From JAFANK01 sp036741695 (lineage in GTDB: Bacteria; Vulcanimicrobiota; Vulcanimicrobiia; Eremiobacterales; Eremiobacteraceae): a stretch of DNA of 32,743 nucleotides. Positions 16,563-25,434 of this stretch are shown in pieces (position 1 is the stretch's first letter; each line of letters begins with the position of its first letter). The stretch is from NCBI GenBank assembly GCA_036741695.1, contig DAINRU010000026.1, positions 1 through 32,743 on the forward strand. Direction: 5' to 3'. The notes beneath the pieces were generated by a model, which worked only from the letters and a program-made list of their open reading frames with translations, ran no database searches and was not told the DNA's origin. The position numbers were made by a program, and so were the translations under genes.

Positions 16563-17975
16563 ATGGAACCGAGCGAACTCACCCCAGCGCGCATCGTCGC
16601 CGAACTGGATCGTTACATCGTCGGCCAAGCCGATGCCAAACGGGCGGTGGCCGTCGCCTTGCGCAACCGCTACCGCCGCGAGCGCTTGGCGGGCGACATG
16701 CGCGACGAGGTCATCCCCAAGAACATCCTCATGATCGGTCCGACCGGCGTCGGCAAGACGGAGATCGCGCGCCGGCTTGCGCACCTCGTCTCGGCGCCGT
16801 TCCTCAAAGTCGAGGCCACCAAGTACACAGAAGTCGGCTACGTCGGGCGCGATGTGGAGTCCATGGTGCGCGATCTCGTCGAGGGCTCGATCCGCATGCT
16901 GCGCGCCGAACGGCTCGAGGAGAGCAAAGGTCTGGCCGAAGACATGGCGATCGATCGCCTCGCTGACATCCTCGACCCCTCGACCCGCATCAGCCACCCG
17001 GCCGGCGTCAATCCGCTCTCCGCGCTGACGGCCATGATGGGAGGAGAGCCTGGCCGCGTCGCCACTGAACCCCCGCCGCAGCGCACGGCCGACATGGAAG
17101 CCCGTCGCGTGCAACTCAAAGAGGAGATCCGCAGCGGGTTCTACGACGTGCGGCTCATCGATATCGAGACCGAAGAGCCTGCCCAGATCATCGGCAACCT
17201 CGCGGGGCCGCAGTTCGACGAAGCAGGCAGCAACATGGGCGAGCTGCTCGCCGGCATCCTCCCCAAGCGGCGTTCCAAACGCCGCCTCTCCGTGGCGGAG
17301 GCCCGCGAGATATTCACAGCAGAAGAAGCTGCCAAGCTCGTCGATAACGATTCGCTCAAGCGCGAAGCGGTACGCCGCGCCGAAGAGAACGGCATCATCT
17401 TCATCGACGAGATGGACAAGATCGCGGGTTCCGGCGGTCGCGGCGTGGGCGGTCCGGATGTCTCGCGCGAAGGCGTTCAGCGCGACATCTTGCCCATCGT
17501 CGAAGGTTCGACCGTCATGACCAAGTACGGTCCGGTCAAGACCGACCATGTCCTCTTCATCGGCGCGGGTGCCTTTCACATCTCCAAGCCGAGCGACCTC
17601 ATCCCGGAGCTGCAGGGCCGGTTCCCCATCCGCGTCGAGCTCGACAGCCTGAGCAAGGATGACTTCGTCACGATTTTGACCCAGCCCAAGAACGCGCTCA
17701 TCGAACAGTATAGGCAGCTGCTGGCCACAGACGGGGTGCAGCTCGATTTCACCGAGAGCGGCATCGACGCGATCGCCCGCCTGGCGACGCTCGTCAACGA
17801 TCAGACCGAGAACATCGGCGCGCGCCGGCTGCACACCATGCTTGAGCGCGTGCTGGAGATCGTGGCCTTCGAAGCCCCCGAGCGGGGCGGCACGGTCACG
17901 GTCGACGAAGCATACGTCGAGCAGCGCCTGGCCGAGATCGTCCGCGACCAGGACCTCTCGCACTACATCTTGTGA
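16563..17975 (+). CDS. hslU: ATP-dependent protease ATPase subunit HslU
   Basis: 470 aa AAA+ unfoldase that feeds substrates to HslV. The start region (LTPARIVAELDRYIVGQ) is typical. Walker A is GPTGVGKT at 59-66, the pore loop is KYTEVGYVGRDVES, and Walker B is IIFIDEMDKIA. The intermediate domain occupies roughly 110-240. The C-terminus DLSHYIL matches the conserved tail that inserts into HslV and activates it, so the pair should still work together despite separation. The Shine-Dalgarno is weak and no clear promoter was seen in the 76-base gap upstream. It overlaps def by 4 bases if def starts at GTG. Confidence 0.96.
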   Translation: MEPSELTPARIVAELDRYIVGQADAKRAVAVALRNRYRRERLAGDMRDEVIPKNILMIGPTGVGKTEIARRLAHLVSAPFLKVEATKYTEVGYVGRDVESMVRDLVEGSIRMLRAERLEESKGLAEDMAIDRLADILDPSTRISHPAGVNPLSALTAMMGGEPGRVATEPPPQRTADMEARRVQLKEEIRSGFYDVRLIDIETEEPAQIIGNLAGPQFDEAGSNMGELLAGILPKRRSKRRLSVAEAREIFTAEEAAKLVDNDSLKREAVRRAEENGIIFIDEMDKIAGSGGRGVGGPDVSREGVQRDILPIVEGSTVMTKYGPVKTDHVLFIGAGAFHISKPSDLIPELQGRFPIRVELDSLSKDDFVTILTQPKNALIEQYRQLLATDGVQLDFTESGIDAIARLATLVNDQTENIGARRLHTMLERVLEIVAFEAPERGGTVTVDEAYVEQRLAEIVRDQDLSHYIL

Positions 17976-18511
17976 GCACGACGATGGCATACAAGCGGCG
18001 CATCCTCACCGAACCGAACCCGATCCTCCACAAGCCGGCCAAGCGCATGAGCGCTCTCGAGCTCAAGCTGCCGCTCACCCAACAGCTCATCGACGACATG
18101 ATCAAGACGATGTACGACGCGCCGGGCATCGGCCTTGCGGCACCGCAGGTCGGCGTCGGCAAGCGCGTTTTCGTCTGCGACGTCGGCGAGGACGACGAAC
18201 TGCGCGTGTTCGTCAATCCCGTGCTGTCGGACCTCGAAGGGTCCGAGACCTCGATCGAAGGGTGTCTTTCCATCCCCGGCAAGATCGGCGATCTGACGCG
18301 CGCGCAGAGCTGCGTACTACGCGCTTGGGACAGAACCGGCAAGAAGGTCCGCGTCGAGGCCCAGGGGCTTTTGGCGCGCTGCTTCCAGCACGAAGTCGAT
18401 CACCTCGACGGCATGTTGATCTCAGATAAGGCGGAGCTGCGCGACGCCATCGCGCCGGAAGCGGCCGAGGGTGGCCAGAGCGCGGCCGAAGCTAAAGAAG
18501 TCAGCATCTAG
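17972..18511 (+). CDS. def: Peptide deformylase
   Basis: 179 aa metalloenzyme that removes the formyl group from nascent proteins. All three motifs are intact: GIGLAAPQ (52-59), EGCLS (96-100, metal-ligand Cys) and QHEVDHLDG (139-147, two metal-ligand His and catalytic Glu). A short Ala/Glu-rich tail follows. GTG 17972 overlaps the hslU stop (GTGA); ATG 17984 is an equally plausible start four codons later. Its neighbour fmt adds the formyl group that this enzyme removes, a widely conserved pairing. Confidence 0.95.
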   Translation: MSTTMAYKRRILTEPNPILHKPAKRMSALELKLPLTQQLIDDMIKTMYDAPGIGLAAPQVGVGKRVFVCDVGEDDELRVFVNPVLSDLEGSETSIEGCLSIPGKIGDLTRAQSCVLRAWDRTGKKVRVEAQGLLARCFQHEVDHLDGMLISDKAELRDAIAPEAAEGGQSAAEAKEVSI

Positions 18512-18512
18512 C

Positions 18513-19451
18513 ATGACCGCCCGCCGGTTGCGGACGGTGTTCTTCGGCAGTTCGGAGTTCGCGGTGCCCTCGCTCCGTGCCGTGCTCGAGCACCACGACG
18601 TGCTCGCCGTGTGCTCGCAACCGGACAGACCAGCGGGTCGCGGCCTCACGGTGACGGCCACGCCGGTCGCGGCGGCCGCGCGCCACATAGGCCGCGAGGT
18701 GTGGACGCCGCAACGTCTTGACGCCGCGTTCATCGAACGCGTCGCGAGGTTGCAACCCGAGCTGCTCGCCTGCGCCTCCTACGGGAAGATCCTGCCCCGC
18801 GCGTTGCTCGATATCCCCGGGATGACGCCGCTCAACGTCCATCCCAGCCTCTTGCCGCGCTACCGCGGTGCGACCCCGATCCAGAGCGCGCTACGCGACG
18901 GCTGCACGCAGACCGGTGTTACCGTGTTTTGGATGACGCAGCAGATGGATGCGGGAGATATCGCGCTCGCGCGCCCGGTTGCGATCGAAGCAGCCGATGA
19001 TTATGGCGCGCTGCACGACCGGCTCGCGCGCCTCGGCGCAGAACTGCTCACTCAGGCCGCAGCGCTTGTGGCCGACGGCCGGCTCGCGCGTACGCCGCAG
19101 CGCGAAGATGACGCGAGCTATTGCAGACCGCTGAGCAAGGAAGACCTGCGCCTGCGGCTGGACAAGCCGGCTCGCGCCGTCGTCGACCAGATCCGCAGCT
19201 TGAGCCCCAAACCCGCAGCGTGGATGCTGTTCGAGGGCCGCCGCCTCAAGGTGCTGCAGGCCGAGGCGCTCGACGACGCCGGCGGACCGATGGCCACCGG
19301 CCTCGCGCCTGGCACGCTCGTCGCGATCGACGCGGCGGGTCCGGTGATTTCGACCTCTCCCGGCGCGATTCGTCTGCTGCGCGTCATCCCCGAAGGTCGA
19401 GCGCCGATGTCAGGAGCGGAATTTGCCAAAGCTTCGACCGCGCGCCGCTAG
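18513..19451 (+). CDS. fmt: Methionyl-tRNA formyltransferase
   Basis: 312 aa enzyme that formylates initiator Met-tRNA using 10-formyltetrahydrofolate. It starts one base after the def stop. The N-terminal FFGSSEFAVPSL and the catalytic segment NVHPSLLPRYRGATPIQSAL hold the conserved Asn and His; the Asp is in MDAGDI. The C-terminal OB-like domain (RAVVDQIRSLSPKPAAW...) contacts tRNA. The last 29 bases overlap rsmB. Confidence 0.95.
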   Translation: MTARRLRTVFFGSSEFAVPSLRAVLEHHDVLAVCSQPDRPAGRGLTVTATPVAAAARHIGREVWTPQRLDAAFIERVARLQPELLACASYGKILPRALLDIPGMTPLNVHPSLLPRYRGATPIQSALRDGCTQTGVTVFWMTQQMDAGDIALARPVAIEAADDYGALHDRLARLGAELLTQAAALVADGRLARTPQREDDASYCRPLSKEDLRLRLDKPARAVVDQIRSLSPKPAAWMLFEGRRLKVLQAEALDDAGGPMATGLAPGTLVAIDAAGPVISTSPGAIRLLRVIPEGRAPMSGAEFAKASTARR

Positions 19452-20805
19452 CTCGCCGCGCCCAGTTCGCGGCCCAGATCCGCGCGAGGTCGCGCTGCGC
19501 GCGCTGCTAGCGGGTGGCGGCCAGGCGGCGCTTGAGACGGCGTTGCGCGATGGCGAGATGCAAGCGCGCGATCGTGCACTGCTCACCCAACTCGTCTACG
19601 GCACGCTCAAGATGCGCCGCGCGCTCGACTGGTCGCTCGCTGCATATCTCAAACGGCCGGCCGCCACGCTCAGCCCCGAACTTCTGTGGACGCTGCGGCT
19701 CGGGGCGTACCAGTTGCTCTATCTCGAGAAGATACCGGCGCACAGCGCGGTGGACGAAAGCGTCAAGCTCGCGCGCCGGACTGGTCACGCCGGCACGGCG
19801 GCGCTCGCCAATGCGGTGCTGCGCAAGCTCGCCGCCACGCCCGTCCGTCCGCCGGCTCCCAAGCCGAGCGATCCTGCGTCCGTCTTCGGCGAATACGCGT
19901 CGTTGCCCGATTGGATCGCCGGGCACTTCATCGAGCGTTTCGGATTTGACCGCGCGCTGGCCGTCGCCGCCGGGGTCAACCGCATGCCGCGCCGCGCGGT
20001 GCGCGTGAACCCAGCCGTCACAACGCCGCTTGAGATGCGCGCAGCGCTCGAACGCGCCGGGGTCACCGTGAGCGCAAGCAGGTACGGCATCGCCGAATGT
20101 CTTGTGCTCGAACGCACCCCGCCCGGCTGCGCGGCCACCATCAACCGCCTCATCGGCAGCGGACGGCTCACCATGCAAAGCGAGGAGAGCCAGCTCGCGG
20201 TCCAGCTGCTCGACCCGCAGCCGCACGAGCGCGTGCTCGACGTCTGCGCCGGCCGCGGCGTGAAGACCGGCGCGATCGCCGAGCGCCGGCCAGCCGCGTT
20301 GTATGCGTTTGACGATGACGCCCAAAAGCTCGCGGCGCTCGCCCAGGAGATGGTGCGCCTGAACCAGAGCGCGGTCGAGACCGTGCGCGGCGACGCGACC
20401 AAACCATATCCCCCAGACGTGCCTATGCCGGTGGACGCCGTGCTCGTCGACGCGCCGTGCAGCGGCATCGGCACGCTCGGCCGACGCGCAGACCTCCGCT
20501 GGGAGAAATCGGAGACTGATCCGCCACGGCTGGCCCGCACGCAGGCCGCGATCCTGCGCCAAGCGGCGGCCGCGGTGAAGCCGGGTGGCAGGCTGCTCTA
20601 CGTCACCTGTTCGACCGACCGTCGTGAGGACGAGGCGATCGTCGAGCAGTTCTTGTCAGAGCAGGCCGGCTTTGTCCTCGGCCGGCTTGCGTGTCCGGCG
20701 CCGCCGGGCACGCTGCTGCGCCTGGGTGAAAACATCCTCACGATTCCTGGGATCGATGGCGCCGACGGCTTTTTCTACGCCAAACTCGAACGCCGGGCCA
20801 CGTGA
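19423..20805 (+). CDS. rsmB: 16S rRNA (cytosine-967-C5)-methyltransferase
   Basis: 460 aa enzyme: an N-terminal NusB-like RNA-binding domain (about 18-150, REVALRALLA..., RALLTQLVYGTLKMRRALDW) and a C-terminal SAM domain. The two cysteines of the m5C mechanism are Cys346 in PCSGIGTLGRRAD and Cys396 in VTCSTDRREDE. The SAM motif reads DVCAGRGVKTGAIAE, where CAAPGGKT is usual, a variant I believe occurs elsewhere. The TTG start has AGGAG 6 bases upstream inside fmt. It overlaps fmt by 29 bases and the FHA gene by a few, giving a coupled def-fmt-rsmB-FHA string. Confidence 0.93.
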   Translation: MPKLRPRAASSPRPVRGPDPREVALRALLAGGGQAALETALRDGEMQARDRALLTQLVYGTLKMRRALDWSLAAYLKRPAATLSPELLWTLRLGAYQLLYLEKIPAHSAVDESVKLARRTGHAGTAALANAVLRKLAATPVRPPAPKPSDPASVFGEYASLPDWIAGHFIERFGFDRALAVAAGVNRMPRRAVRVNPAVTTPLEMRAALERAGVTVSASRYGIAECLVLERTPPGCAATINRLIGSGRLTMQSEESQLAVQLLDPQPHERVLDVCAGRGVKTGAIAERRPAALYAFDDDAQKLAALAQEMVRLNQSAVETVRGDATKPYPPDVPMPVDAVLVDAPCSGIGTLGRRADLRWEKSETDPPRLARTQAAILRQAAAAVKPGGRLLYVTCSTDRREDEAIVEQFLSEQAGFVLGRLACPAPPGTLLRLGENILTIPGIDGADGFFYAKLERRAT

Positions 20806-21248
20806 TGGATGCCATGCAGATCCGGTGGCTCTCGCTCGCGCTCGTCGTGAGCTTGGCAGCGCTTGCGGCTTGGGCGTTCGCCGATGGGACGCGACCGCAG
20901 CGCAGCGACGAGAAGGGCGAGAACGATGAGGCTCAAGATCGGCCGCTCATGATGGAAGTGCACCGTCCTGGCCGCGCGCTCGAGCTCGTGCGTATCGAGG
21001 ACGGCGCTGTACTGGGCCGTAGTCGCGAGTGTCACATCACGTTCGACGACTCGACGGTGAGCAAGGAGCACGCTCGCTTGCGCGTCGATGGACGCATCGT
21101 CGTCATCGAAGATCTGCGCTCGACAAATGGGACTTTGGTCAATGGGAAAGTGATTGAGGGCCCAACCCAGCTGCGCGCTGGGGACAGGATAGGATTAGGC
21201 CCCAATGTAATGGTCTTCGCAGGCGAAGCTCAAGCAGGCGAGACGTAA
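20802..21248 (+). CDS. Membrane-anchored FHA-domain protein
   Basis: 148 aa. One N-terminal transmembrane helix (WLSLALVVSLAALAAWAF) is followed by a charged linker and an FHA domain. The FHA landmarks are clear: GAVLGRSRECHITFDDSTVSKEHARL, then DLRSTNGTLVNGKVI. FHA domains bind phosphothreonine peptides, so this points to Ser/Thr kinase signalling at the membrane. Start may be GTG 20802 or ATG 20805. The stop shares one base with the phosphatase gene that follows. The arrangement resembles fhaB next to pstP-rodA in Actinobacteria. Confidence 0.88.
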   Translation: MMDAMQIRWLSLALVVSLAALAAWAFADGTRPQRSDEKGENDEAQDRPLMMEVHRPGRALELVRIEDGAVLGRSRECHITFDDSTVSKEHARLRVDGRIVVIEDLRSTNGTLVNGKVIEGPTQLRAGDRIGLGPNVMVFAGEAQAGET

Positions 21249-22348
21249 TGGAAGTCGCGGTCACCACGGATATCGGCTCGGCCCAGCGGCATAACGATGA
21301 TGGCTGGTGCGCGGAGCAATTGCATCGCAACGTCACCCTCCTTGCGGTGGCCGACGGATTCGGCCGGCCCGGTGGTGCGTCGTCGTCATCGATCGCGCTC
21401 GACCGCATCCGCGAATCCGTGCGTCGCGAACTGCGCAGCGCATCACCGCCACGGAGTCTGACCGGGGCGGATATCCGCGACATCCTCATCAAAGCGTTCG
21501 CCGAGGCCAATCAACGGCTCTTACAGCTCAGCGGTGGCAGCGCCGATCACGTCAACGCCGCATCGACCTGCACGGCCGTCCTCATCGTGAGCAACCAGGC
21601 GTTCATCGCGCACATCGGCGATTCGCGCGCGTATCTCTTGCGGCGCGGGGAGCTCGTGCAGCTCACGAGCGATGAATCCATCGTTCCCGACCTGGTCACA
21701 AGCAACGGGGGAGGGCACCCGGCGCGCTACCGGCAGGTGCGCCCGCTGCTCACGCGAGCGCTGGGCATCGAGGCAGAAGCGGTCGCACCGAAAGTGACGC
21801 ACTACACCTTGCACCCCCGCGACGCGGTGATGTTCTCGACGGATGGCGCCTATCGCGCGCTGTCGCTCACCGACCTGCAGATGGCCCTCAACAATAAAGA
21901 GCAGCGAGCGGAGTGGATCACCGATCGGATCCTCACCCTGGCTCGCGCCGCGGGCAGCGTCGACAACGCAACGGTGATGCTTGCGCGCGAGGCGACCGAG
22001 CATGGCGCCTCGTCCGACGACGGCGCCAAACCAACGCCGCGCAGTCGTTCGTTGGGCACCCTGGTCGTGGCGGTGGCAAGCGCGGTGCTGCTCACCATGT
22101 CGTTCATGTGGACCGCCGACACGAGGCTCTATCTGGGCACCGATGCAGATGGCAAGGTGACATTGTATTCGGGCTCGCCGACGAACGTTCTCGGGCTTCC
22201 CATGCACGTCGCGCGGACGACCTATGGCGTGGTCGTGCGCAAGCTGCCCGCCGCCGTGCGCGGCGAATTGGATGATGGGATAGCGGTCGCGTCGCCCGCC
22301 GCGGCGGCTGCGCTCGTCGCTCAATGGCAAGCGACGCCCCGGCACTAG
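21248..22348 (+). CDS. PP2C-family Ser/Thr phosphatase with C-terminal membrane helix
   Basis: 366 aa. The PP2C domain (1-250) has TDIGSAQRHNDDGW, AVADGFGR, HIGDSRAYLLR, MFSTDGAYRAL and VDNATVMLA, so the metal-binding Asp residues appear present. The second motif deviates from the usual ADGMGGH (Gly-Phe-Gly-Arg here), next to the metal site. A transmembrane helix (LVVAVASAVLLTMSFMW, about 278-294) leads to a small outside domain of about 70 residues. This is the layout of PstP/PrpC-type phosphatases that oppose PknB-like kinases. No kinase gene is in the window. The end overlaps ftsW by 25 bases. Confidence 0.88.
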   Translation: MEVAVTTDIGSAQRHNDDGWCAEQLHRNVTLLAVADGFGRPGGASSSSIALDRIRESVRRELRSASPPRSLTGADIRDILIKAFAEANQRLLQLSGGSADHVNAASTCTAVLIVSNQAFIAHIGDSRAYLLRRGELVQLTSDESIVPDLVTSNGGGHPARYRQVRPLLTRALGIEAEAVAPKVTHYTLHPRDAVMFSTDGAYRALSLTDLQMALNNKEQRAEWITDRILTLARAAGSVDNATVMLAREATEHGASSDDGAKPTPRSRSLGTLVVAVASAVLLTMSFMWTADTRLYLGTDADGKVTLYSGSPTNVLGLPMHVARTTYGVVVRKLPAAVRGELDDGIAVASPAAAAALVAQWQATPRH

Positions 22349-23595
22349 CACCCTCACGCGCGGCGCCGCGCCGCATACCTACCGTCTTGCTCGTCGTCAT
22401 CGGCGCGGCCGCGCTCGCCTGCGCGCTGCTGTTGCCGCTTGATGGACATATCGGTTGGTGGTGGCTCTTGCCGGTGCTCGCGCTCGGCTTCATCGGGTGG
22501 TGGACGAGCATCCCGGATTCGGCAAACGCCGACCGCGCGCTCATCCCGATCGTCGCCGCGCTGTGCACGGTCGGCATCCTCACCGTCACGCGGCTCGATA
22601 CCGACCTCGGCGGCCACCAGGTCGCTTCGATGCTCGTCGGACTGGCGATCATCATCTTAGGCCAGCGGGTTTTCGAGCAATATCGCAAGCTCGAAGGGGT
22701 CACCTACACCTGGGTCGTGCTCTCGCTCGCGCTCTTCGTGCTGCTCCAATTCTTCGGCAGCGAGGTCAACGGCGCGCGCCTATGGTTCAAGCTCGGCACG
22801 TTCACCGCGCAACCGGTGGAAGCGGTCAAGCTGTTCATGGTGTTCTTCATGGCGGCGTATCTGACCAAGAACGGCAAGGCGCTGTCCGAGCTGCGTCCGT
22901 TCGAGTTCTTCTCCCAGCCGCGTCTCGTGCTGCCGCTCTTGCTCGTATGGGGCGTGTCCATCGCCAGCCTCGGCTTGCAACGCGACTTCGGCATGGCCGG
23001 TCTGTTCTTGGGCATCTTCCTCATCATGCTCTACGTCTCGTCGCGGAGGCTCGATCTCGTCATCGTCTCGGCGTTGGTCTTTATCCTCGGCGCATGGCTC
23101 TTCGCGCAGAGCTTTCCCTACGTCCACGCGCGCATCGCGATCTGGCAAGATCCGTGGAGCGATCCGTTGGGCCGCGGCTATCAAGCCGAGCAGGCATACT
23201 TCTCGCTGGCCGCTGGGAATCTGCTCGGTACTGGGTATCATTTGGGTCATCCGGGATTCATCCCGGACGCGGCGACCGATTATCCCTTCGCGGCCATCGC
23301 AGAAGAGTTCGGATTGCTCGGTGGTCTTGCGATACTCGCGCTCTACGGCGCGCTTGTGATCCGCGGTCTGCATATCGCGTTCGCCACACGAGATACGTTC
23401 ACGGCTCTCTTAGCCGTCGGATTCTCGGCCACGCTGGGACTCCAGGTCGCCATCATCATCGGTGGGGTGGTCGGGCTCTTTCCGCTGACCGGTATCACAC
23501 TGCCATTCATCTCGTATGGCGGGTCAAGCCTCGTGGCGAACCTTGTGATGATCAACTTTCTCCAGCTGTTCAGCGCTCGGGAACAGGCTGCATGA
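22324..23595 (+). CDS. FtsW/RodA/SpoVE-family peptidoglycan polymerase (SEDS)
   Basis: 423 aa with about ten transmembrane helices. The SEDS landmarks are present: NGARLWFKLGTFTAQPVEAVKLFMVFFMA, LGLQRDFGMAGLF, the extracellular loop IAIWQDPWSDPLGRGYQAEQAYFSLAAGN with the essential Asp, EEFGLLGG, and the C-terminal GITLPFISYGGSSLVANL. SEDS proteins polymerise lipid II together with a class B penicillin-binding protein. No such gene follows here. Whether it serves division (FtsW) or elongation (RodA) cannot be decided from sequence alone. Its phosphatase/FHA neighbours imply phospho-regulation of wall growth. Confidence 0.92.
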   Translation: MASDAPALAPSRAAPRRIPTVLLVVIGAAALACALLLPLDGHIGWWWLLPVLALGFIGWWTSIPDSANADRALIPIVAALCTVGILTVTRLDTDLGGHQVASMLVGLAIIILGQRVFEQYRKLEGVTYTWVVLSLALFVLLQFFGSEVNGARLWFKLGTFTAQPVEAVKLFMVFFMAAYLTKNGKALSELRPFEFFSQPRLVLPLLLVWGVSIASLGLQRDFGMAGLFLGIFLIMLYVSSRRLDLVIVSALVFILGAWLFAQSFPYVHARIAIWQDPWSDPLGRGYQAEQAYFSLAAGNLLGTGYHLGHPGFIPDAATDYPFAAIAEEFGLLGGLAILALYGALVIRGLHIAFATRDTFTALLAVGFSATLGLQVAIIIGGVVGLFPLTGITLPFISYGGSSLVANLVMINFLQLFSAREQAA

Positions 23596-23659
23596 AGAGC
23601 TGGGGCGAAGCGGCCGAAACCTACATTATAAGAGCGCTATAAGCGGGGGGACGCTCGTC

Positions 23660-25330
23660 GTGAGCATGGGGGTTTTTCCGGCGACGATCGGTCGATCGGC
23701 GGCGCGCGCACTGCGCGCCGGTCCTATCGTCCTAGCGCTTGCCGTGGCCTGCGGATCCTTCATGCCGAGCTCGGGCCATGCTGCCGCAACGGGCGGTGTG
23801 CGTCCGGCCTACCGCGTCGCCGCTGATTCGATCCTGCAATACGTGCAGTCGCAGCAGCTGCCCAATGGCCGCGTGCGCATCTTATTGCAGTTCTCCGGAC
23901 CGGTGCAGGCGCGCGCGGTGGCGGTGGGTGCGACCTCAAGCTATGTCGTGCAATTCTTCGGCGCCGTGCTTGCGCCGACCGTGCCCAACATCATCCCGGT
24001 GAATCTGCCGCCCATCCAGACGGTGAGCGTTACCCAACAAGGCAACGCGCTGACCGTATCCGTGGCCATGACGACTGCCGTGCAGCCGAAGCTCATCAAC
24101 GGTCCCGGATACGTGAGCATCATCGAAGTCTCCCAAGGCGGGGCGCAGCCGCAGAACGGATATCAATCGCAACAGCAGCCGCCAGTCGCCGCGCCGGGCG
24201 GGATGCAGACCGAGATCGTCCGGTTGCGCTATGCAGATCTGTCGGAAGTGGTGGGCATCCTCTCGGGCAACGCGAACGTCGCGCCCGGCAATACCTTCAA
24301 TCCGCAGCCGACGAACATGGGGCAGCAGGGAGCGTTCGGCGGGAATAGTTTCGGTCAGGCGGTCAACGCCGGGCAATCCATTCAGCCGTTTCAGCAGTTC
24401 AGCCAGTATCAGCAGGCCGTTCCCTCCGAGCAGCAAGCGTTAGGGCAGCGCATCACCGACAACATCGCGATCGACCGCCGCCTCAACGCCATCATCCTCA
24501 CCGGCACGCCGGATCAAATCGCGCAAGCCGAGGCGCTCATCAGTAAGATCGACATCCCGGTGCAGAGCGTGCTGCTCGACACCGAAGTGCTCGAGGTGAC
24601 CATCAGCGGCAACAAGTCGATCGGCCTCCCCTACAACCAGAGCACGACAAGCCCGATCACGCACATCTTCAACACGCAGGCCCAGATCCTCAACAACATC
24701 CCCTCGCAAGCGGTCGCAGGTGCCCTCGCCATCCAGAGCGACATTTGGGCCCTGGTGGACGAGGGGAAAGCGCGAGTGCTCGCCTCTCCCAAGATCCTGA
24801 CCCAAGACGGGCTCTCAGCCTCCATCCTCACGGGCGACTCGCTGCCCATCCGGGTCACGACGCCGGTCGGCGTGGGCGGCATCGGCGCGGTCTCAAGCCA
24901 GGTCGAGTACATCAACGTCGGCGTGAACCTGCAGATACTCCCGCGCGTGACCGGCAACGGGGGCGTCGATGCTGATGTGTATTCGCAGGTGTCGTCAGTG
25001 ACCGGCTTCGACTCGAGCGGCGATCCGCAGATCTCCACGCGTCAGGCGCAGACCAAGGTGAATCTGCTGGAAGGCCAGACGCTCGTGATCGGGGGCCTGC
25101 TGCAGAGCCAAGACATCCGCAATCTTCAGAAGGTCTGGTTGCTGGGCGACATACCGCTTGTGGGTTACCTGTTCCGTTTCTACACCGAGACGAAGACGGA
25201 CACGAACCTTGTCATCACGGTCACGCCGCACATCGTGCCCGCTCCCGCCGGCGCGCCGGCACCCGGGGGCGCCGCTCCTGCGTCCGGGTTCCCTCCGCCA
25301 GGGACCCAACAGGGACCTCGACTGCAGTAG
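23660..25330 (+). CDS. PilQ/GspD-like secretin with AMIN-like N-terminus
   Basis: 556 aa outer-membrane channel protein. A signal peptide (LVLALAVACGSFMPSSGHA-like, cut near 40) is followed by an AMIN-like beta domain (about 50-155, RVRILLQFSGPVQARAV...). An N1-type domain starts at TEIVRLRYADLSEVVGILSG. It is interrupted by a Gln/Asn/Gly-rich insert (about 203-260) and resumes with DRRLNAIILTGTPDQIAQAEALISKIDIP. The secretin domain ends with EGQTLVIGGLLQ and VWLLGDIPLVGYLFR. A Pro/Gly tail closes the protein. AMIN plus secretin is the PilQ layout, but no other pilus or type II genes are adjacent. GTG 23660 or ATG 23666 is the start. Confidence 0.88.
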   Translation: MSMGVFPATIGRSAARALRAGPIVLALAVACGSFMPSSGHAAATGGVRPAYRVAADSILQYVQSQQLPNGRVRILLQFSGPVQARAVAVGATSSYVVQFFGAVLAPTVPNIIPVNLPPIQTVSVTQQGNALTVSVAMTTAVQPKLINGPGYVSIIEVSQGGAQPQNGYQSQQQPPVAAPGGMQTEIVRLRYADLSEVVGILSGNANVAPGNTFNPQPTNMGQQGAFGGNSFGQAVNAGQSIQPFQQFSQYQQAVPSEQQALGQRITDNIAIDRRLNAIILTGTPDQIAQAEALISKIDIPVQSVLLDTEVLEVTISGNKSIGLPYNQSTTSPITHIFNTQAQILNNIPSQAVAGALAIQSDIWALVDEGKARVLASPKILTQDGLSASILTGDSLPIRVTTPVGVGGIGAVSSQVEYINVGVNLQILPRVTGNGGVDADVYSQVSSVTGFDSSGDPQISTRQAQTKVNLLEGQTLVIGGLLQSQDIRNLQKVWLLGDIPLVGYLFRFYTETKTDTNLVITVTPHIVPAPAGAPAPGGAAPASGFPPPGTQQGPRLQ

Positions 25331-25392
25331 CTTCACAATATAGCCCCAACGAACTTTTGACGGCTACGGACCGTTGAACTCAACGGAGCCTT

Positions 25393-25416
25393 GAAGCGAC
25401 GGACCTTGAGGTCCGT
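25393..25416 (+). repeat. Copy 3 of the 24-nt dispersed repeat, in the lipoprotein leader
   Basis: GAAGCGACGGACCTTGAGGTCCGT, able to form a 9-bp stem including the flanking G/C pair. A second hairpin (CCGTTG/CAACGG) sits just upstream, and another ACGGACC half-element occurs near 25365. The element ends 18 bases before the lipoprotein ATG, so it would be part of its leader. Confidence 0.75.
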
Positions 25417-25434
25417 CAACCAGAAAGAAGAAGC

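Noticed and set aside
16392..17990. 532-aa open frame antisense to hslU
   Set aside because: It mirrors hslU, has no family motifs and its composition (Arg/Asp/His/Val) is that of a GC-rich antisense frame. The same applies to 12630-13814 opposite-frame pntB and 4572-5987 antisense to the ABC gene.
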